Part shown: in pieces, positions 7,529-15,821 of the stretch | How the letters are laid out: every line of letters begins with the position of its first letter | Position numbering within the stretch: position 1 is the stretch's first letter | Assembly (NCBI GenBank): GCA_946414505.1 | Contig: CAMKOU010000002.1 | Span: forward strand, 1 to 43,821 | Length of the DNA: 43,821 bases | DNA from: an uncultured Clostridia bacterium | GTDB taxonomy: Bacteria > Bacillota > Clostridia > Oscillospirales > Acutalibacteraceae | Reading direction: 5' to 3' | Notes under the pieces: generated by a model | The model's database searches: none | What the model was told of the DNA's origin: nothing | The model's input: the letters and a program-made list of their open reading frames with translations, nothing else | Made by a program: the position numbers and the translations under genes

Positions 7529-7887
7529 CAGGAACACGCGGGTCGGACGAACACATGGGTTCGCCCATACATCCTAAAGGGAAAGTTTTAGTCTGTTGTC
7601 AGTTGTCAGCCATAGGGGAATCACCTTGCGGTCTCCCTATCCTGCCGCTTGGCGGCAGGAACTGACAGCCGCTAGGGCTGTCACTACGGCAGCACGGAAA
7701 CGTTTTTTATGCACACATTACCTTAACATCGTAGGGGAAACCCTTGCGGTTTCCCTTTCCTGCCGCTTGGCGGCAGGAACTGACAGCCGCAAGTGCTGTC
7801 ACTACAGTTATACGAAAAAGTATACTTTTTCGATTAACATGGAACTACTGACGACTGACAACTGACAACTGACGACTGACAACTGAC
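7500..7887. repeat. Composite repeat element 3 between spmA and spmB
   Basis: The left part (7500-7560) is nearly the reverse complement of 1642-1702. Inverted YYGTCAG-type units (7591-7611) follow. The core has two copies of a module with three hairpins: a GGCGGCAGG-type stem, a TGACAGC/GCTGTCA stem and a GGGAAACC/GGTTTCCC stem (about 7612-7680 and 7728-7805). At least six in-phase RRCTGAC or TACTGAC units close it at 7846-7887. The internal duplication indicates repeated insertion or expansion. Confidence 0.85.
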
Positions 7888-7921
7888 AGCTGTCAGCTGA
7901 CGGACTGAAAAGGAGAAGCTT

Positions 7922-8431
7922 ATGAATTTGATCATGCCCGTTTTTGCGGCGGTGATCGTCCTGTTTGGGCTCATACGGCGCGTACCGGTGTTTGACGCCT
8001 TCATCGCCGGTGCACGCGAGGGGCTGGTGACGCTGTATCACATCGCGCCCGCGATTTTGGGGCTGATGTTTGCCGTCAGCCTGCTGCGCGTCAGCGGCGC
8101 CACGGATGTGTTGTGCCAATGGCTGGCGCCTGCGGCACAGGCGGTGGGCTTTCCTGCCGAGGTGGTGCCGATGGCGCTGCTGCGGCCGGTTTCGGGCAGC
8201 GGCGCGACGGCGCTGCTGGTGTCGGTGCTGGAGGAGCACGGCCCCGACAGCTTTGCCGGCAGGGTGGCTTCGGTGCTGGCAGGGTCAAGCGAAACCACCT
8301 TTTTCGCCGTGACGATGTATTACGGCAGCGTCGGCGTCAAACAGATCCGCCACACCCTGCTTGCCGCCGTCGCCGCCGACCTGACCGCGATGGTGCTCAG
8401 CGCCGTGACCGTGCGGGCGTTTTTCGGCTAA
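7922..8431 (+). CDS. spmB: Spore maturation protein B
   Basis: This 169-residue membrane protein is the SpmA partner in spore core dehydration. Typical SpmB motifs are visible: VPVFDAFIAGAREGL near the N-terminus, ALLRPVSGSGATALL in the middle and LAGSSETTFFAVTMYYGSVGV toward the end. AAGGAGAAG lies just before the ATG. In related genomes spmA and spmB are adjacent; here a composite repeat lies between them, but the spmB RBS is intact, so the operon may still be transcribed through the repeat. Confidence 0.96.
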   Translation: MNLIMPVFAAVIVLFGLIRRVPVFDAFIAGAREGLVTLYHIAPAILGLMFAVSLLRVSGATDVLCQWLAPAAQAVGFPAEVVPMALLRPVSGSGATALLVSVLEEHGPDSFAGRVASVLAGSSETTFFAVTMYYGSVGVKQIRHTLLAAVAADLTAMVLSAVTVRAFFG

Positions 8432-8748
8432 AATCATTTTGTCATGTTTTCGATATAAAAGTCGCTTGACAGCCGAATATTACTATTTGTAAAGCGCAAT
8501 GTGGAAAATTTCTTTTTCAGAACGAAGGAGAATGCCCTCCGCATTCCCTCTTTACCCCTATATTTTGTTTTCCACCATGACAGCGCCCTATTTCGCACCG
8601 GTATTTTAACACTTTCAACAGAGTTTTCCACATCTTATTGTGGTTAAGGAAATTTACAAATTGTATAATTCCAGTGTCGGGAACATTGACCTTCCTTTTT
8701 GATTCTTTTATCGCAAAGACATTATTGTCATATTTGGGGTGATAGGCT
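8432..8748. other. AT-rich intergenic region with DnaA-box-like sites
   Basis: There is no convincing gene in this stretch; minus ORFs here are shadows or chance. It contains TGTGGAAAA (8500-8508) and TTTTCCACA (8624-8632), both fitting TTWTNCACA, and one near-match TTTTCCACC (8568-8576). A short GAATGC/GCATTC stem near 8530-8545 could end spmB transcripts. Base composition is clearly more AT-rich than the flanking genes. Confidence 0.5.
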
Positions 8749-9303
8749 TTGAACCGTAAGCTTTGCATATTAGAGCTGCTCGGCGGCGCGTTTGTCGCGG
8801 CAGGCGCCGCGTTTATGCGGCGGTTGTTCGCACTCAACAACGGGATGCTGCTCGGCATTTTATTCGGCGCCGTCAACGGCAGCGACTGGGAGCTGACCAA
8901 AACCCTGCTGCTGCCCTATCTGCTGTGGGCGCTGCTGGAGGCGCTGGTGCTGCGCCTGCGGTTTCACCGCTTTACCGTCGCCAAGACCGCCGCGCTCTAC
9001 CTGTTGGGCGTCGTCAGCCTGCTGCTGCGGCTCGGCGGCGCCGGCGGTGTGTGGGCAGACATCCTGCCCGTGGCGACGGCACTGGCAGCGTCGTATGCGC
9101 TCTACTGCTCTCCCCTGCCGCTGCGGTGGCTGTTCGCGCCCTCGCTGGTGCTGCTGTTTTTGTTTGTATCGCTGTTTGTCAGCCTGACGCCGTTTCCGCC
9201 GCGCTTGGCGTCCTTTTGCGACAGAGCGACCGGCATGTACGGCTTGCTGCCGCGGTGCTACGATTACGGCGCGTCGGCGCTCGATACGTTGAATTCTCTG
9301 TAG
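8749..9303 (+). CDS. DUF6512-like membrane protein
   Basis: The 184-residue protein has about six hydrophobic segments and no signal peptide. The segment GILFGAVNGSDWELTKTLLLP matches the N-S-x-W-E-x-x-K pattern I associate with DUF6512 membrane proteins of Clostridia; their function is not known to me. The start is a TTG at 8749 preceded by GGGGTGA, as no in-frame ATG lies nearby. It stands alone on the plus strand, about 90 bp before rlmB. Confidence 0.7.
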   Translation: MNRKLCILELLGGAFVAAGAAFMRRLFALNNGMLLGILFGAVNGSDWELTKTLLLPYLLWALLEALVLRLRFHRFTVAKTAALYLLGVVSLLLRLGGAGGVWADILPVATALAASYALYCSPLPLRWLFAPSLVLLFLFVSLFVSLTPFPPRLASFCDRATGMYGLLPRCYDYGASALDTLNSL

Positions 9304-9393
9304 AAAATCGCTTTTAATTCTATATTAGAATATCAACAAACGGCGGAATATGGTATAATAAATAGGAATATCGTTATATAAAGAGGAATGGTC

Positions 9394-10146
9394 ATGAAAG
9401 AAAACCATACAGAGCCAAAGCCCGACGTCATCGCGGGCAGAAATCCTGTCAGCGAGGCGCTTCGCAGCGGCAGACCCATCGACAAAATTTTGGTGGCGCG
9501 CGGCGAAAAAAGCGGCGCCGTGGTGGGGATCCTCGCCAAGGCGCGCGACCGGCAGATCCCCGTCAAGGAGGTCGACCGCGCCAAGCTGGACTTTCTGAGC
9601 GGCACGGCGCCCCACCAGGGGATCGCGGCGCTGGCGGCAGCCAAGGATTACTGCACCGTGGACGACATTTTCGCCTACGCCGCAGCGCGCGGCGAGCCGC
9701 CGTTTTTGGTGATTTTGGACGAGCTGGAGGATCCCCACAACCTCGGCGCGATCATCCGCACCGCCGAGTGCGCGGGCGTTCACGGCGTGATCGTTCCCAA
9801 ACGGCGCAGCGCGAGCCTCAGCTACACCGTGGGCAAGGCGAGCGCCGGCGCGGTAGAATATATGCGCGTGGCGCGCGTCACCAATATCGCCCAGCTGATC
9901 GACGACATCAAATCGCGCGGCGTGTGGGTGTACGGCGCGGACATGAACGGCACCGACTATTTGCAGTGTGATCTATCGGGTGCGTGCGCGCTGGTCATCG
10001 GCAACGAGGGCAAGGGCATTTCGCGGCTGGTGCGTGAAAAATGCGACGTCATTGTTTCGCTGCCGATGAAGGGCCGCATCAACTCGCTCAACGCCTCGGT
10101 CGCGGCGGGCATACTGATCTATCACGCGCTGACAGGCAGAAATTAG
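9394..10146 (+). CDS. rlmB: 23S rRNA 2'-O-methyltransferase RlmB/TrmH family
   Basis: This SpoU-class enzyme methylates a ribose in 23S rRNA using SAM. An N-terminal substrate-binding domain (AGRNPVSEALRSG to the HQGIAAL segment) precedes the SPOUT knot with ILDELEDPHNLGAIIRTAE (motif 1), LVIGNEGKGISRLV (motif 2) and LPMKGRINSLNASVAAGI (motif 3). The ATG at 9394 fits the AGAGG RBS better than the one at 9388. Length is 250 residues, normal for the family. The downstream pseudo-P-type ATPase gene starts 17 bp after the stop, so the two are probably co-transcribed. Confidence 0.95.
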   Translation: MKENHTEPKPDVIAGRNPVSEALRSGRPIDKILVARGEKSGAVVGILAKARDRQIPVKEVDRAKLDFLSGTAPHQGIAALAAAKDYCTVDDIFAYAAARGEPPFLVILDELEDPHNLGAIIRTAECAGVHGVIVPKRRSASLSYTVGKASAGAVEYMRVARVTNIAQLIDDIKSRGVWVYGADMNGTDYLQCDLSGACALVIGNEGKGISRLVREKCDVIVSLPMKGRINSLNASVAAGILIYHALTGRN

Positions 10147-10163
10147 CGAAAGGAAGTGAGGGC

Positions 10164-12701
10164 ATGTCGGATTTTGACAAAAACCGCTCACATACAGAAC
10201 AGGAACCGGAGGGCGCTGCCGAGGATCCGCGGATGCTGGAGGCAACGCGGAAGTTTACGAAAAAGCCCAAGGTCATCGACATTTTCAGCAACACGGATCA
10301 AAAGCCGCGCCTGAAAAATCAAAATCCGCTGGAAGCCGACACGCCGCCTGCACCGCCGGCGGACAGCAGCAACGCCATCATCGGCGAAAAAACCGCCGCC
10401 ACCATGCAGGCAGCGCTGCTGATGGACGGCGACGATCCCCCGGAAAACGGCGCGGAAGCGGTGGTGACGCTCGCGCCGGAGTTTGACGAGGAAACGCAAT
10501 TTGCAGGCGAGGTGCTGGAGGAAGCGGAGCCGTTTCGCGAGATCACCAATATCGAAAGCATCAACACCATCGACATTTCGCTTGACCCTGCGCCTGCCCC
10601 GCAGGAGGAACCGCCGGCGGCGGCGCCTGCCGCGCCGGAGGAAACGCTGGGCTTCCGCATTACGCCGGACAAGCAGACCGAGCGCATTGTTGCCAAGGTG
10701 CCGGTTTACCGTCCCGACGAGCCGCAAAACACCCTCAACGTGAAGGCAGGCAGGTTTTCCAATGTGGTGGAGCTGGAATACAAGGAATATATCCGCTCCA
10801 AAAGTCCTGCGGTGGCGCCGCGTCCGCATGTGGAGCTGACAGACGTGGACGATTTTGAGGAGGACGTCAGCTCGCCGCAGGAGAAGATCCTCGGCGCGGT
10901 GGTCGGCTTTTTCTCGAAGGACGACGCGCAGGGCGGCAACACGCCGCACGAGGAAAAGGAAACGCCCGTGGAGGATTACACGGGCGAGGACGACGAGCGC
11001 AGCATCAAATATGAACTAAAGCAAAATATCCGCAAGCTGTTTTTCCGCAGCCTGATCTCCGGCGTGCTGGCGCTGGTGTCTGTCATCTTCACCGTGCTTG
11101 TCCGCGTGATGCCCGAGGGCATCCTCTCCGTCATCCCCGTGGCGCCCGCCGCCTACGCGGTGTTCAACCTGCTGCTGGCAGGCTCGGCGGTGGTGCTCAA
11201 CCGCGTGTCCATGCGCAACGGCCTGCAGCCGCTGCTGCGGCTCAAGGGCAACAGCGACACGGCGGTCGCCGTCGCCGGCGTTGCGGCATTGCTGCAATGT
11301 GTGTCCGCGTTTTTCATCCAGCTGGGACACATGTCCGCGTTCAACGTCAACTACTACTGCGCCGTCGTGCTGCTGGCGTTTTTTGCCAACAACGTCGGCA
11401 AGCTGGTGATGGTGCGGCGCGTGCGCGACAACTTCCTGTTTTTGACCGCCAAGGCGCCGAAATACGCGGCAAAGATCTACAACAACGAATCCGTGGCGGA
11501 CAAGCTGCTGAGCGGCACGCTGTCCGAAAAAAATCTGATCGCCTATCAGCATAAAACCAAGTTCGCCTCTAACTTTTTAAAGATCTCCTACGCGCCCGAC
11601 CCCAGCGAGGACTTGGCGTCCCGTCTGGCGCCGATCACCACGATCGCGGCGATCTCCACGGCGGTGCTGTGCGGCGTGATCCGCCTGTCCTTTGCCGAGG
11701 CGTTCGGCGCGCTGGCGCTGGTGACGGCGATCGGCATCCCGATCTCCACGCTGCTGGCGGTCAACGTGCCCGTGCGCAAGCTGTGCAAAACCCTGACCGC
11801 CTACGGCGCGATGATGGCGGGCTTTCCGTCCATCAAGCAATTTTGCGACAGCACCGCCGTAATGATCGACGCCGAGGAGCTGTTCCCCGCCGACTCGATC
11901 GACTTGGAGGGCATCAAAACCTTTGAGGAGTACAACGTTGACGAGTCGCTGCTGTGCGGCATCGCCGTGCTCAAGGAGGCGCAAAACCCGATCGCCAACG
12001 CCTTTGCCACCGTGGTCAGCGAAACCAAGGAAACGCTGCCCGATGTGGAAAGCGTGCTGTACGAGGACGGCATGGGACTGGTCGGCTGGATCAACGGCGA
12101 GCGCATTTTGGTCGGCTCGCGCAAGCTGATGGAAAAATACCATGTGGAGATGCCGCAGGAGAACTATGAGGAACAGTACACCCACGACGGCAGACAGATC
12201 TCGTTTTTGTCGCGCGCCGGCAATTTGGTGGCGATTTTGGTGACGCGCTACCGTGCCGATCCGGAGCTGAAAAGCGAGCTGCAGCGTGCCGAAGCAAACG
12301 GCATCAGCTTTTTGATCCGCTCCACCGACTACAACATCAGCGAGGATCTGGTGGCGAATCTATACAACGTATTTTACCGCAGCGTCAAGGTGCTGCCCAC
12401 CGGCCTGGGCAACGTGCTGAAGGAGGCGTGCAGCGTCACCGAGGATCAGTCACGCGCCTATTTGATCACGCGCGGCAAGGCGCCCGGTCTGGCGCGCGCG
12501 GTGTCCGGCTGTGTGAAAATCAAGCAAAACATCACCCTTGCCATTGTCATTCAGCTGATCGCCGTGATCCTCGGGTTGCTGATCGCCGTTCCGCTGGCGC
12601 TGTATGCCGGCGTCGGCGTGATGGGATCCGCCGAGGTGTTGATTTACGCTGTTTTTTGGGCGGTCGCCGCCATTGTCGCCCCGGCGATACAAAAACCGTA
12701 G
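10164..12701 (+). CDS. Degenerate P-type ATPase-like membrane protein
   Basis: The protein is 845 residues from the ATG at 10164, which follows AAGGAAGTGAG. Residues 1-285 are polar, acidic and Pro/Ala-rich, probably disordered. Several membrane segments follow between about 290 and 535. The rest aligns by eye with the P1B-ATPase cytoplasmic region: DSTAVMIDAEELF where VVFDKTGTL is expected (Asp 569 kept, KTGT lost), AQNPIANAF at the HP-motif site, GMGLVGWINGERILVGSRKLM for the N-domain, and RSTDYN instead of TGDN. The A-domain TGE loop is absent and IGIPIS replaces the CPC region. A final membrane pair closes it at about 785-842. Catalysis is unlikely; a scaffold or sensor role is inferred. 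Neighbours are rlmB and rpe. Confidence 0.7.
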   Translation: MSDFDKNRSHTEQEPEGAAEDPRMLEATRKFTKKPKVIDIFSNTDQKPRLKNQNPLEADTPPAPPADSSNAIIGEKTAATMQAALLMDGDDPPENGAEAVVTLAPEFDEETQFAGEVLEEAEPFREITNIESINTIDISLDPAPAPQEEPPAAAPAAPEETLGFRITPDKQTERIVAKVPVYRPDEPQNTLNVKAGRFSNVVELEYKEYIRSKSPAVAPRPHVELTDVDDFEEDVSSPQEKILGAVVGFFSKDDAQGGNTPHEEKETPVEDYTGEDDERSIKYELKQNIRKLFFRSLISGVLALVSVIFTVLVRVMPEGILSVIPVAPAAYAVFNLLLAGSAVVLNRVSMRNGLQPLLRLKGNSDTAVAVAGVAALLQCVSAFFIQLGHMSAFNVNYYCAVVLLAFFANNVGKLVMVRRVRDNFLFLTAKAPKYAAKIYNNESVADKLLSGTLSEKNLIAYQHKTKFASNFLKISYAPDPSEDLASRLAPITTIAAISTAVLCGVIRLSFAEAFGALALVTAIGIPISTLLAVNVPVRKLCKTLTAYGAMMAGFPSIKQFCDSTAVMIDAEELFPADSIDLEGIKTFEEYNVDESLLCGIAVLKEAQNPIANAFATVVSETKETLPDVESVLYEDGMGLVGWINGERILVGSRKLMEKYHVEMPQENYEEQYTHDGRQISFLSRAGNLVAILVTRYRADPELKSELQRAEANGISFLIRSTDYNISEDLVANLYNVFYRSVKVLPTGLGNVLKEACSVTEDQSRAYLITRGKAPGLARAVSGCVKIKQNITLAIVIQLIAVILGLLIAVPLALYAGVGVMGSAEVLIYAVFWAVAAIVAPAIQKP

Positions 12702-12725
12702 TATTTTATGAAAGGGTATGATCGC

Positions 12726-13370
12726 ATGAAAATCGCTCCTTCGCTGCTGTCCTGTGACTTTTCCGTCATGGGGGCGGAAATAGAACGCATGGACAAGGCA
12801 GGCGCCGACTGGATGCACCTGGACGTGATGGACGGCCACTTTGTGCCCAACCTCACCTTTGGCGCTCCCGTCATCAAACGGGTGCGCCGCTACACCGCCA
12901 AACCGTTTGACGTACATTTGATGATTTCCGAGCCGCTGCGCTACATCGACGATTTTGCCGCTGCCGGCGCGGATATCATCACCTTTCACGTGGAGTGCGA
13001 TTCCGATATCGGCGCCACCATCGACAAGATCAGGGACAACGGCATTTTGCCGGGACTGGTTCTCAAGCCGGGCACCCCTGCCGAGGCGGTATTCCCCTAT
13101 TTGGACAAGCTGGCGCTGGTGCTGGTGATGACCGTGGAGCCGGGCTTTGGCGGACAGTCGTTTATGGCGGACATGCTGCCAAAGGTGCGGCAGATCAAAG
13201 CCGAATGCGCACGGCGCGGCTTAACCGTTTTGATTGAAGCGGACGGCGGCATCGGAGAAGCCACCATCGCGCAGTGCGCCGCAGCCGGCGTGGATGTTTG
13301 CGTTGCGGGCACGGCGGTGTTTCAGGCGGACGACCCCGCCCAAGCCATCGCGCAGCTGCAGGCATATTAG
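12726..13370 (+). CDS. rpe: Ribulose-phosphate 3-epimerase
   Basis: Rpe interconverts ribulose 5-phosphate and xylulose 5-phosphate in the pentose phosphate pathway. The 214-residue TIM barrel shows IAPSLLSCDF, MHLDVMDGHFVPNLTFG (metal-binding His and Asp), VHLMISEP, MTVEPGFGGQSF and EADGGI, all diagnostic. The ATG at 12726 follows AAAGGG at nine bases; the tracked Met at 12708 overlaps that RBS. It lies 24 bp after the pseudo-ATPase stop and ends before a strong bidirectional terminator. Confidence 0.97.
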   Translation: MKIAPSLLSCDFSVMGAEIERMDKAGADWMHLDVMDGHFVPNLTFGAPVIKRVRRYTAKPFDVHLMISEPLRYIDDFAAAGADIITFHVECDSDIGATIDKIRDNGILPGLVLKPGTPAEAVFPYLDKLALVLVMTVEPGFGGQSFMADMLPKVRQIKAECARRGLTVLIEADGGIGEATIAQCAAAGVDVCVAGTAVFQADDPAQAIAQLQAY

Positions 13371-13387
13371 AATGAATACAAGCAAAT

Positions 13388-13427
13388 AAACGGCAACGGC
13401 GGCTCACACGAGCCGCCGTTGCCGTTT
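13388..13427. terminator. Terminator after rpe
   Basis: A perfect 18-bp stem (AAACGGCAACGGCGGCTC and its complement) with an ACAC loop lies between convergent rpe and the minus-strand lipoprotein gene, so it can serve both. Confidence 0.88.
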
Positions 13428-13444
13428 GAACATGACAGGAAGAA

Positions 13445-13903
13445 TCATTTTATGATCTTGCTGTTGAGCACTTTGCCGTTTTTCGACACAAACACGTAAA
13501 CGATCACCATGTTGTCCACACCCGTTTCGGCGCGCGCCGCTTTGATGTCCAGCGCACTGACAGAGCCGAGGGGAACACTTTCCAGGGCAGACGCCTGTTC
13601 GTCTGTCACATCCGCCTTGACGTCCACGCGGAATACCACGACGTTGCCTTTGGCATAAATATCCATCGCTATCTGATCGGTTCCCAGACTTGACTGATAC
13701 GCGTCCAAGCCCTTTTCGCTCATGTAGCTTTCGAGTTTTTTCTGTGCCGCTGTGTCAGACGTGTCAATGGCGTCGTCGGTGTACAGAACCACACCGTTTT
13801 TGTCCTTCAGCTCATGCACGTTGCTGCCCGCGCAGGCGGTGAACAGCAGACACGCCGCCAGCAGAACGGCGATCAGCGAGATATGTTTGATGCTTTTTTT
13901 CAT
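13445..13903 (-). CDS. Small lipoprotein with kinase-ectodomain-like fold
   Basis: The 152-residue protein has a lipoprotein signal (KKSIKH, a hydrophobic core, then LFTAC with the lipid Cys). The mature part resembles the extracellular domain of the kinase just upstream: both start with a LKxxxGVxLxxDxxIxT-like strand, a helix ending in SYM, and close on an xxVIVYVFVSKNGK or PQIVYAYYTKSGD strand. This may belong to the DUF4854-like group, which I cannot confirm without a search. It starts 26 bp after the kinase stop with an AAGGAGA RBS, so it is co-transcribed and probably works with the kinase at the membrane. Confidence 0.65.
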   Translation of the reverse strand: MKKSIKHISLIAVLLAACLLFTACAGSNVHELKDKNGVVLYTDDAIDTSDTAAQKKLESYMSEKGLDAYQSSLGTDQIAMDIYAKGNVVVFRVDVKADVTDEQASALESVPLGSVSALDIKAARAETGVDNMVIVYVFVSKNGKVLNSKIIK

Positions 13904-13929
13904 TGTCCTACATCTCCTTACGGGGGTAT

Positions 13930-15648
13930 TTAATCATCCACGATCACCGTGGTGATCACATCGCCGGATTTTGTGTAATAGGCATAGACGATTTGCGGGT
14001 CTTCGACGTCCGCCTTGTTGATCAGATCGCCTTTAAAGGATATGACCTGTTCGTTGGTTTTCAAGGTGGCGGTGTCCTTTTTCAGCTGTGCTATCTGCGC
14101 CGCGCTCAAGTCAATGACATACTTGTATTGCAGCACCAGCGTGTTGCCCGACACAAAGTAGGAGTATTTGAACTCATCGGTCGATACGTCGCGGTCATTG
14201 GCGACCATATAGCTCGTCAGGCGCTGCTCGGCGCGGACGTCGCCGGTATTGATGCGGTTGTCCTCCAGCAAATACACGCCGCCTTCGTTTTTCAGCGTAT
14301 GCGCCGACGCGGAAACGCTCGTTTCGGGCTCGCTTTCCTCCTCCGACGACTGCTCGGTTTCCTCGCTGCTTTGCACGTCGGAGGTGTCGGCGGCGGACGA
14401 AACCGAAGAGGGCGTATAGCGGCTCAGGCTGACTTGGCTGCTTTGCGTGCCGGTTGGCGTGTCGGGCGTATTTCCCCTGCCGCCCAGCAGCGTCACCGCT
14501 GCCACGATACCGCCGCCGATCAGCACCACGGCGGCAACCAGCACGATAATGAGCGGCGCTTTGGATTTTTTCGCCGGCGTTTTATCCGCCGGTGTGACAG
14601 GATGCACGGGCGGCGTGACAGTGTGCACGGGCGGCATAACAGGCGGTTTGAGCGGACGCACCGGCGGCGCCACGGGCTGGTTGCCGACGGTCGGCGTGGT
14701 AAACTCTTTGATCAGCGTTTGCATGTCGGGCGTGCGGTCTTCCCTGTGCAGCGCCAGGCCGTGCATCAGCGCACGCTCCTGATACGGCAGCACCTTGACG
14801 CCGAGCTGCGACGGCGGCTGCAGGGTGTCCTTTGCCAAACGGTCGAGACTGCTGACCGGCACCTTGCCCGTGATGCAGGCATAGATGGTGGCGCACAGCG
14901 CATACACATCGGTGTAGGGACCCTGCTGGCCGTTGGAGCGATACTGCTCCTCCGGCGCGAAGCCCTGCTTGAGGATCACCGACATTTGCCGCTCGGAATT
15001 GGTATAGTACCGCGCCGAGCCGAAATCCATCAGCTTCAGCTTGCCGCGCTTGGTGTACATGATATTATCGGGGCTGATGTCGCGGTGAATGATGCCGCGC
15101 GCGTGGATCACGCTGAGCGAGTGCATGACCGGCACCAGCAGCGACACCAGCTGCTCCAGCGAAAAGCAGCCGTGGTGGTTCACATAATCCTTGAGCGTTT
15201 CGCCGTTGAGGTATTCCATGACGATGTACGCCGTGCCGTTCGCCTGGAAATAGTCGAGCACATACACGATGCCCTCTTCCTCCGAAAACGCCGCAACGTT
15301 TTTCGCCTCCACCAAAAAGCGCTCCACACCGCGGTTGAAGAAGTCCTCCTTGCCCTGTGAAACCATCACCACGGTGGACTCGCTGTTGCTGCGGTTGGCG
15401 GCGCCGGAGGGATAAAACTCCTTGATGGCAACGCGCTTGGACAGGGTGGTGTCCAAGCCGATATAGGTGATGCCAAAGCCCCCCTCGCCGATGACATTGC
15501 CGACGAGATACCGCCCTGTCAGCATGGTGCCGCAAGGCAAATGATAGGGAGAGCCGGAGCGCGGCGCAGCGGCATTGTCGTAGCCGCAGTGCGGACAAAC
15601 CGACGCGCCCTTCAGCGATCGCATACATTTATAACAATAGTTTTGCAT
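13930..15648 (-). CDS. Membrane Ser/Thr protein kinase with zinc ribbon and ectodomain
   Basis: The 572-residue protein begins with a zinc ribbon (CYKC and CPHC, residues 5-21). The kinase domain (about 46-310) has GEGGFG (54-59), catalytic Lys 76 in AIKEF, HRDISPDN (Asp 190), DFG (208-210) and an APEEQY segment. A Pro-rich linker leads to one membrane segment (about 365-387), then a Ser/Glu-rich stalk and a globular C-terminal domain (about 450-572) outside the cell. It carries no PASTA repeats, so it is not PrkC. A sigma-A promoter lies at 15705-15733. Substrates cannot be told from sequence; the neighbouring single-pass proteins are candidates. Confidence 0.93.
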   Translation of the reverse strand: MQNYCYKCMRSLKGASVCPHCGYDNAAAPRSGSPYHLPCGTMLTGRYLVGNVIGEGGFGITYIGLDTTLSKRVAIKEFYPSGAANRSNSESTVVMVSQGKEDFFNRGVERFLVEAKNVAAFSEEEGIVYVLDYFQANGTAYIVMEYLNGETLKDYVNHHGCFSLEQLVSLLVPVMHSLSVIHARGIIHRDISPDNIMYTKRGKLKLMDFGSARYYTNSERQMSVILKQGFAPEEQYRSNGQQGPYTDVYALCATIYACITGKVPVSSLDRLAKDTLQPPSQLGVKVLPYQERALMHGLALHREDRTPDMQTLIKEFTTPTVGNQPVAPPVRPLKPPVMPPVHTVTPPVHPVTPADKTPAKKSKAPLIIVLVAAVVLIGGGIVAAVTLLGGRGNTPDTPTGTQSSQVSLSRYTPSSVSSAADTSDVQSSEETEQSSEEESEPETSVSASAHTLKNEGGVYLLEDNRINTGDVRAEQRLTSYMVANDRDVSTDEFKYSYFVSGNTLVLQYKYVIDLSAAQIAQLKKDTATLKTNEQVISFKGDLINKADVEDPQIVYAYYTKSGDVITTVIVDD

Positions 15649-15704
15649 ATTTAACCGTCCTAAATGTTGCTGTAATTGTCGTTGGCAGACAACTACGCAA
15701 TTAT

Positions 15705-15733
15705 ATTATAGCCCATCTTGCAGGATATTGCAA
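15705..15733 (-). promoter_or_regulatory. Promoter of the kinase-lipoprotein operon
   Basis: TTGCAA (15728-15733), 17 bp, TATAAT (15705-15710) on the minus strand, about 57 bp before the kinase start. Confidence 0.83.
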
Positions 15734-15770
15734 TATCAAAATGATAACAATCCCGATGCTTTTGCGCAAA

Positions 15771-15798
15771 AGCAGGCAGCCGCAAACGGCTGCCTGCT
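15771..15798 (-). terminator. Hairpin after the zinc-ribbon gene
   Basis: AGCAGGCAGCCG and CGGCTGCCTGCT form a 12-bp stem with a four-base loop just past the stop of the 330-residue gene. The T tract after it is short. Confidence 0.7.
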
Positions 15799-15821
15799 GT
15801 ATGGTCAAAAACAAACGACAA

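Noticed and set aside
10041-12701. The 886-residue tracked ORF start at 10041
   Set aside because: Its first 41 codons overlap rlmB in another frame without an RBS; the ATG at 10164 has AAGGAAGTGAG upstream.
13903-15360. 485-residue plus-strand His/Arg-rich ORF
   Set aside because: It is the shadow of the kinase gene on the opposite strand.
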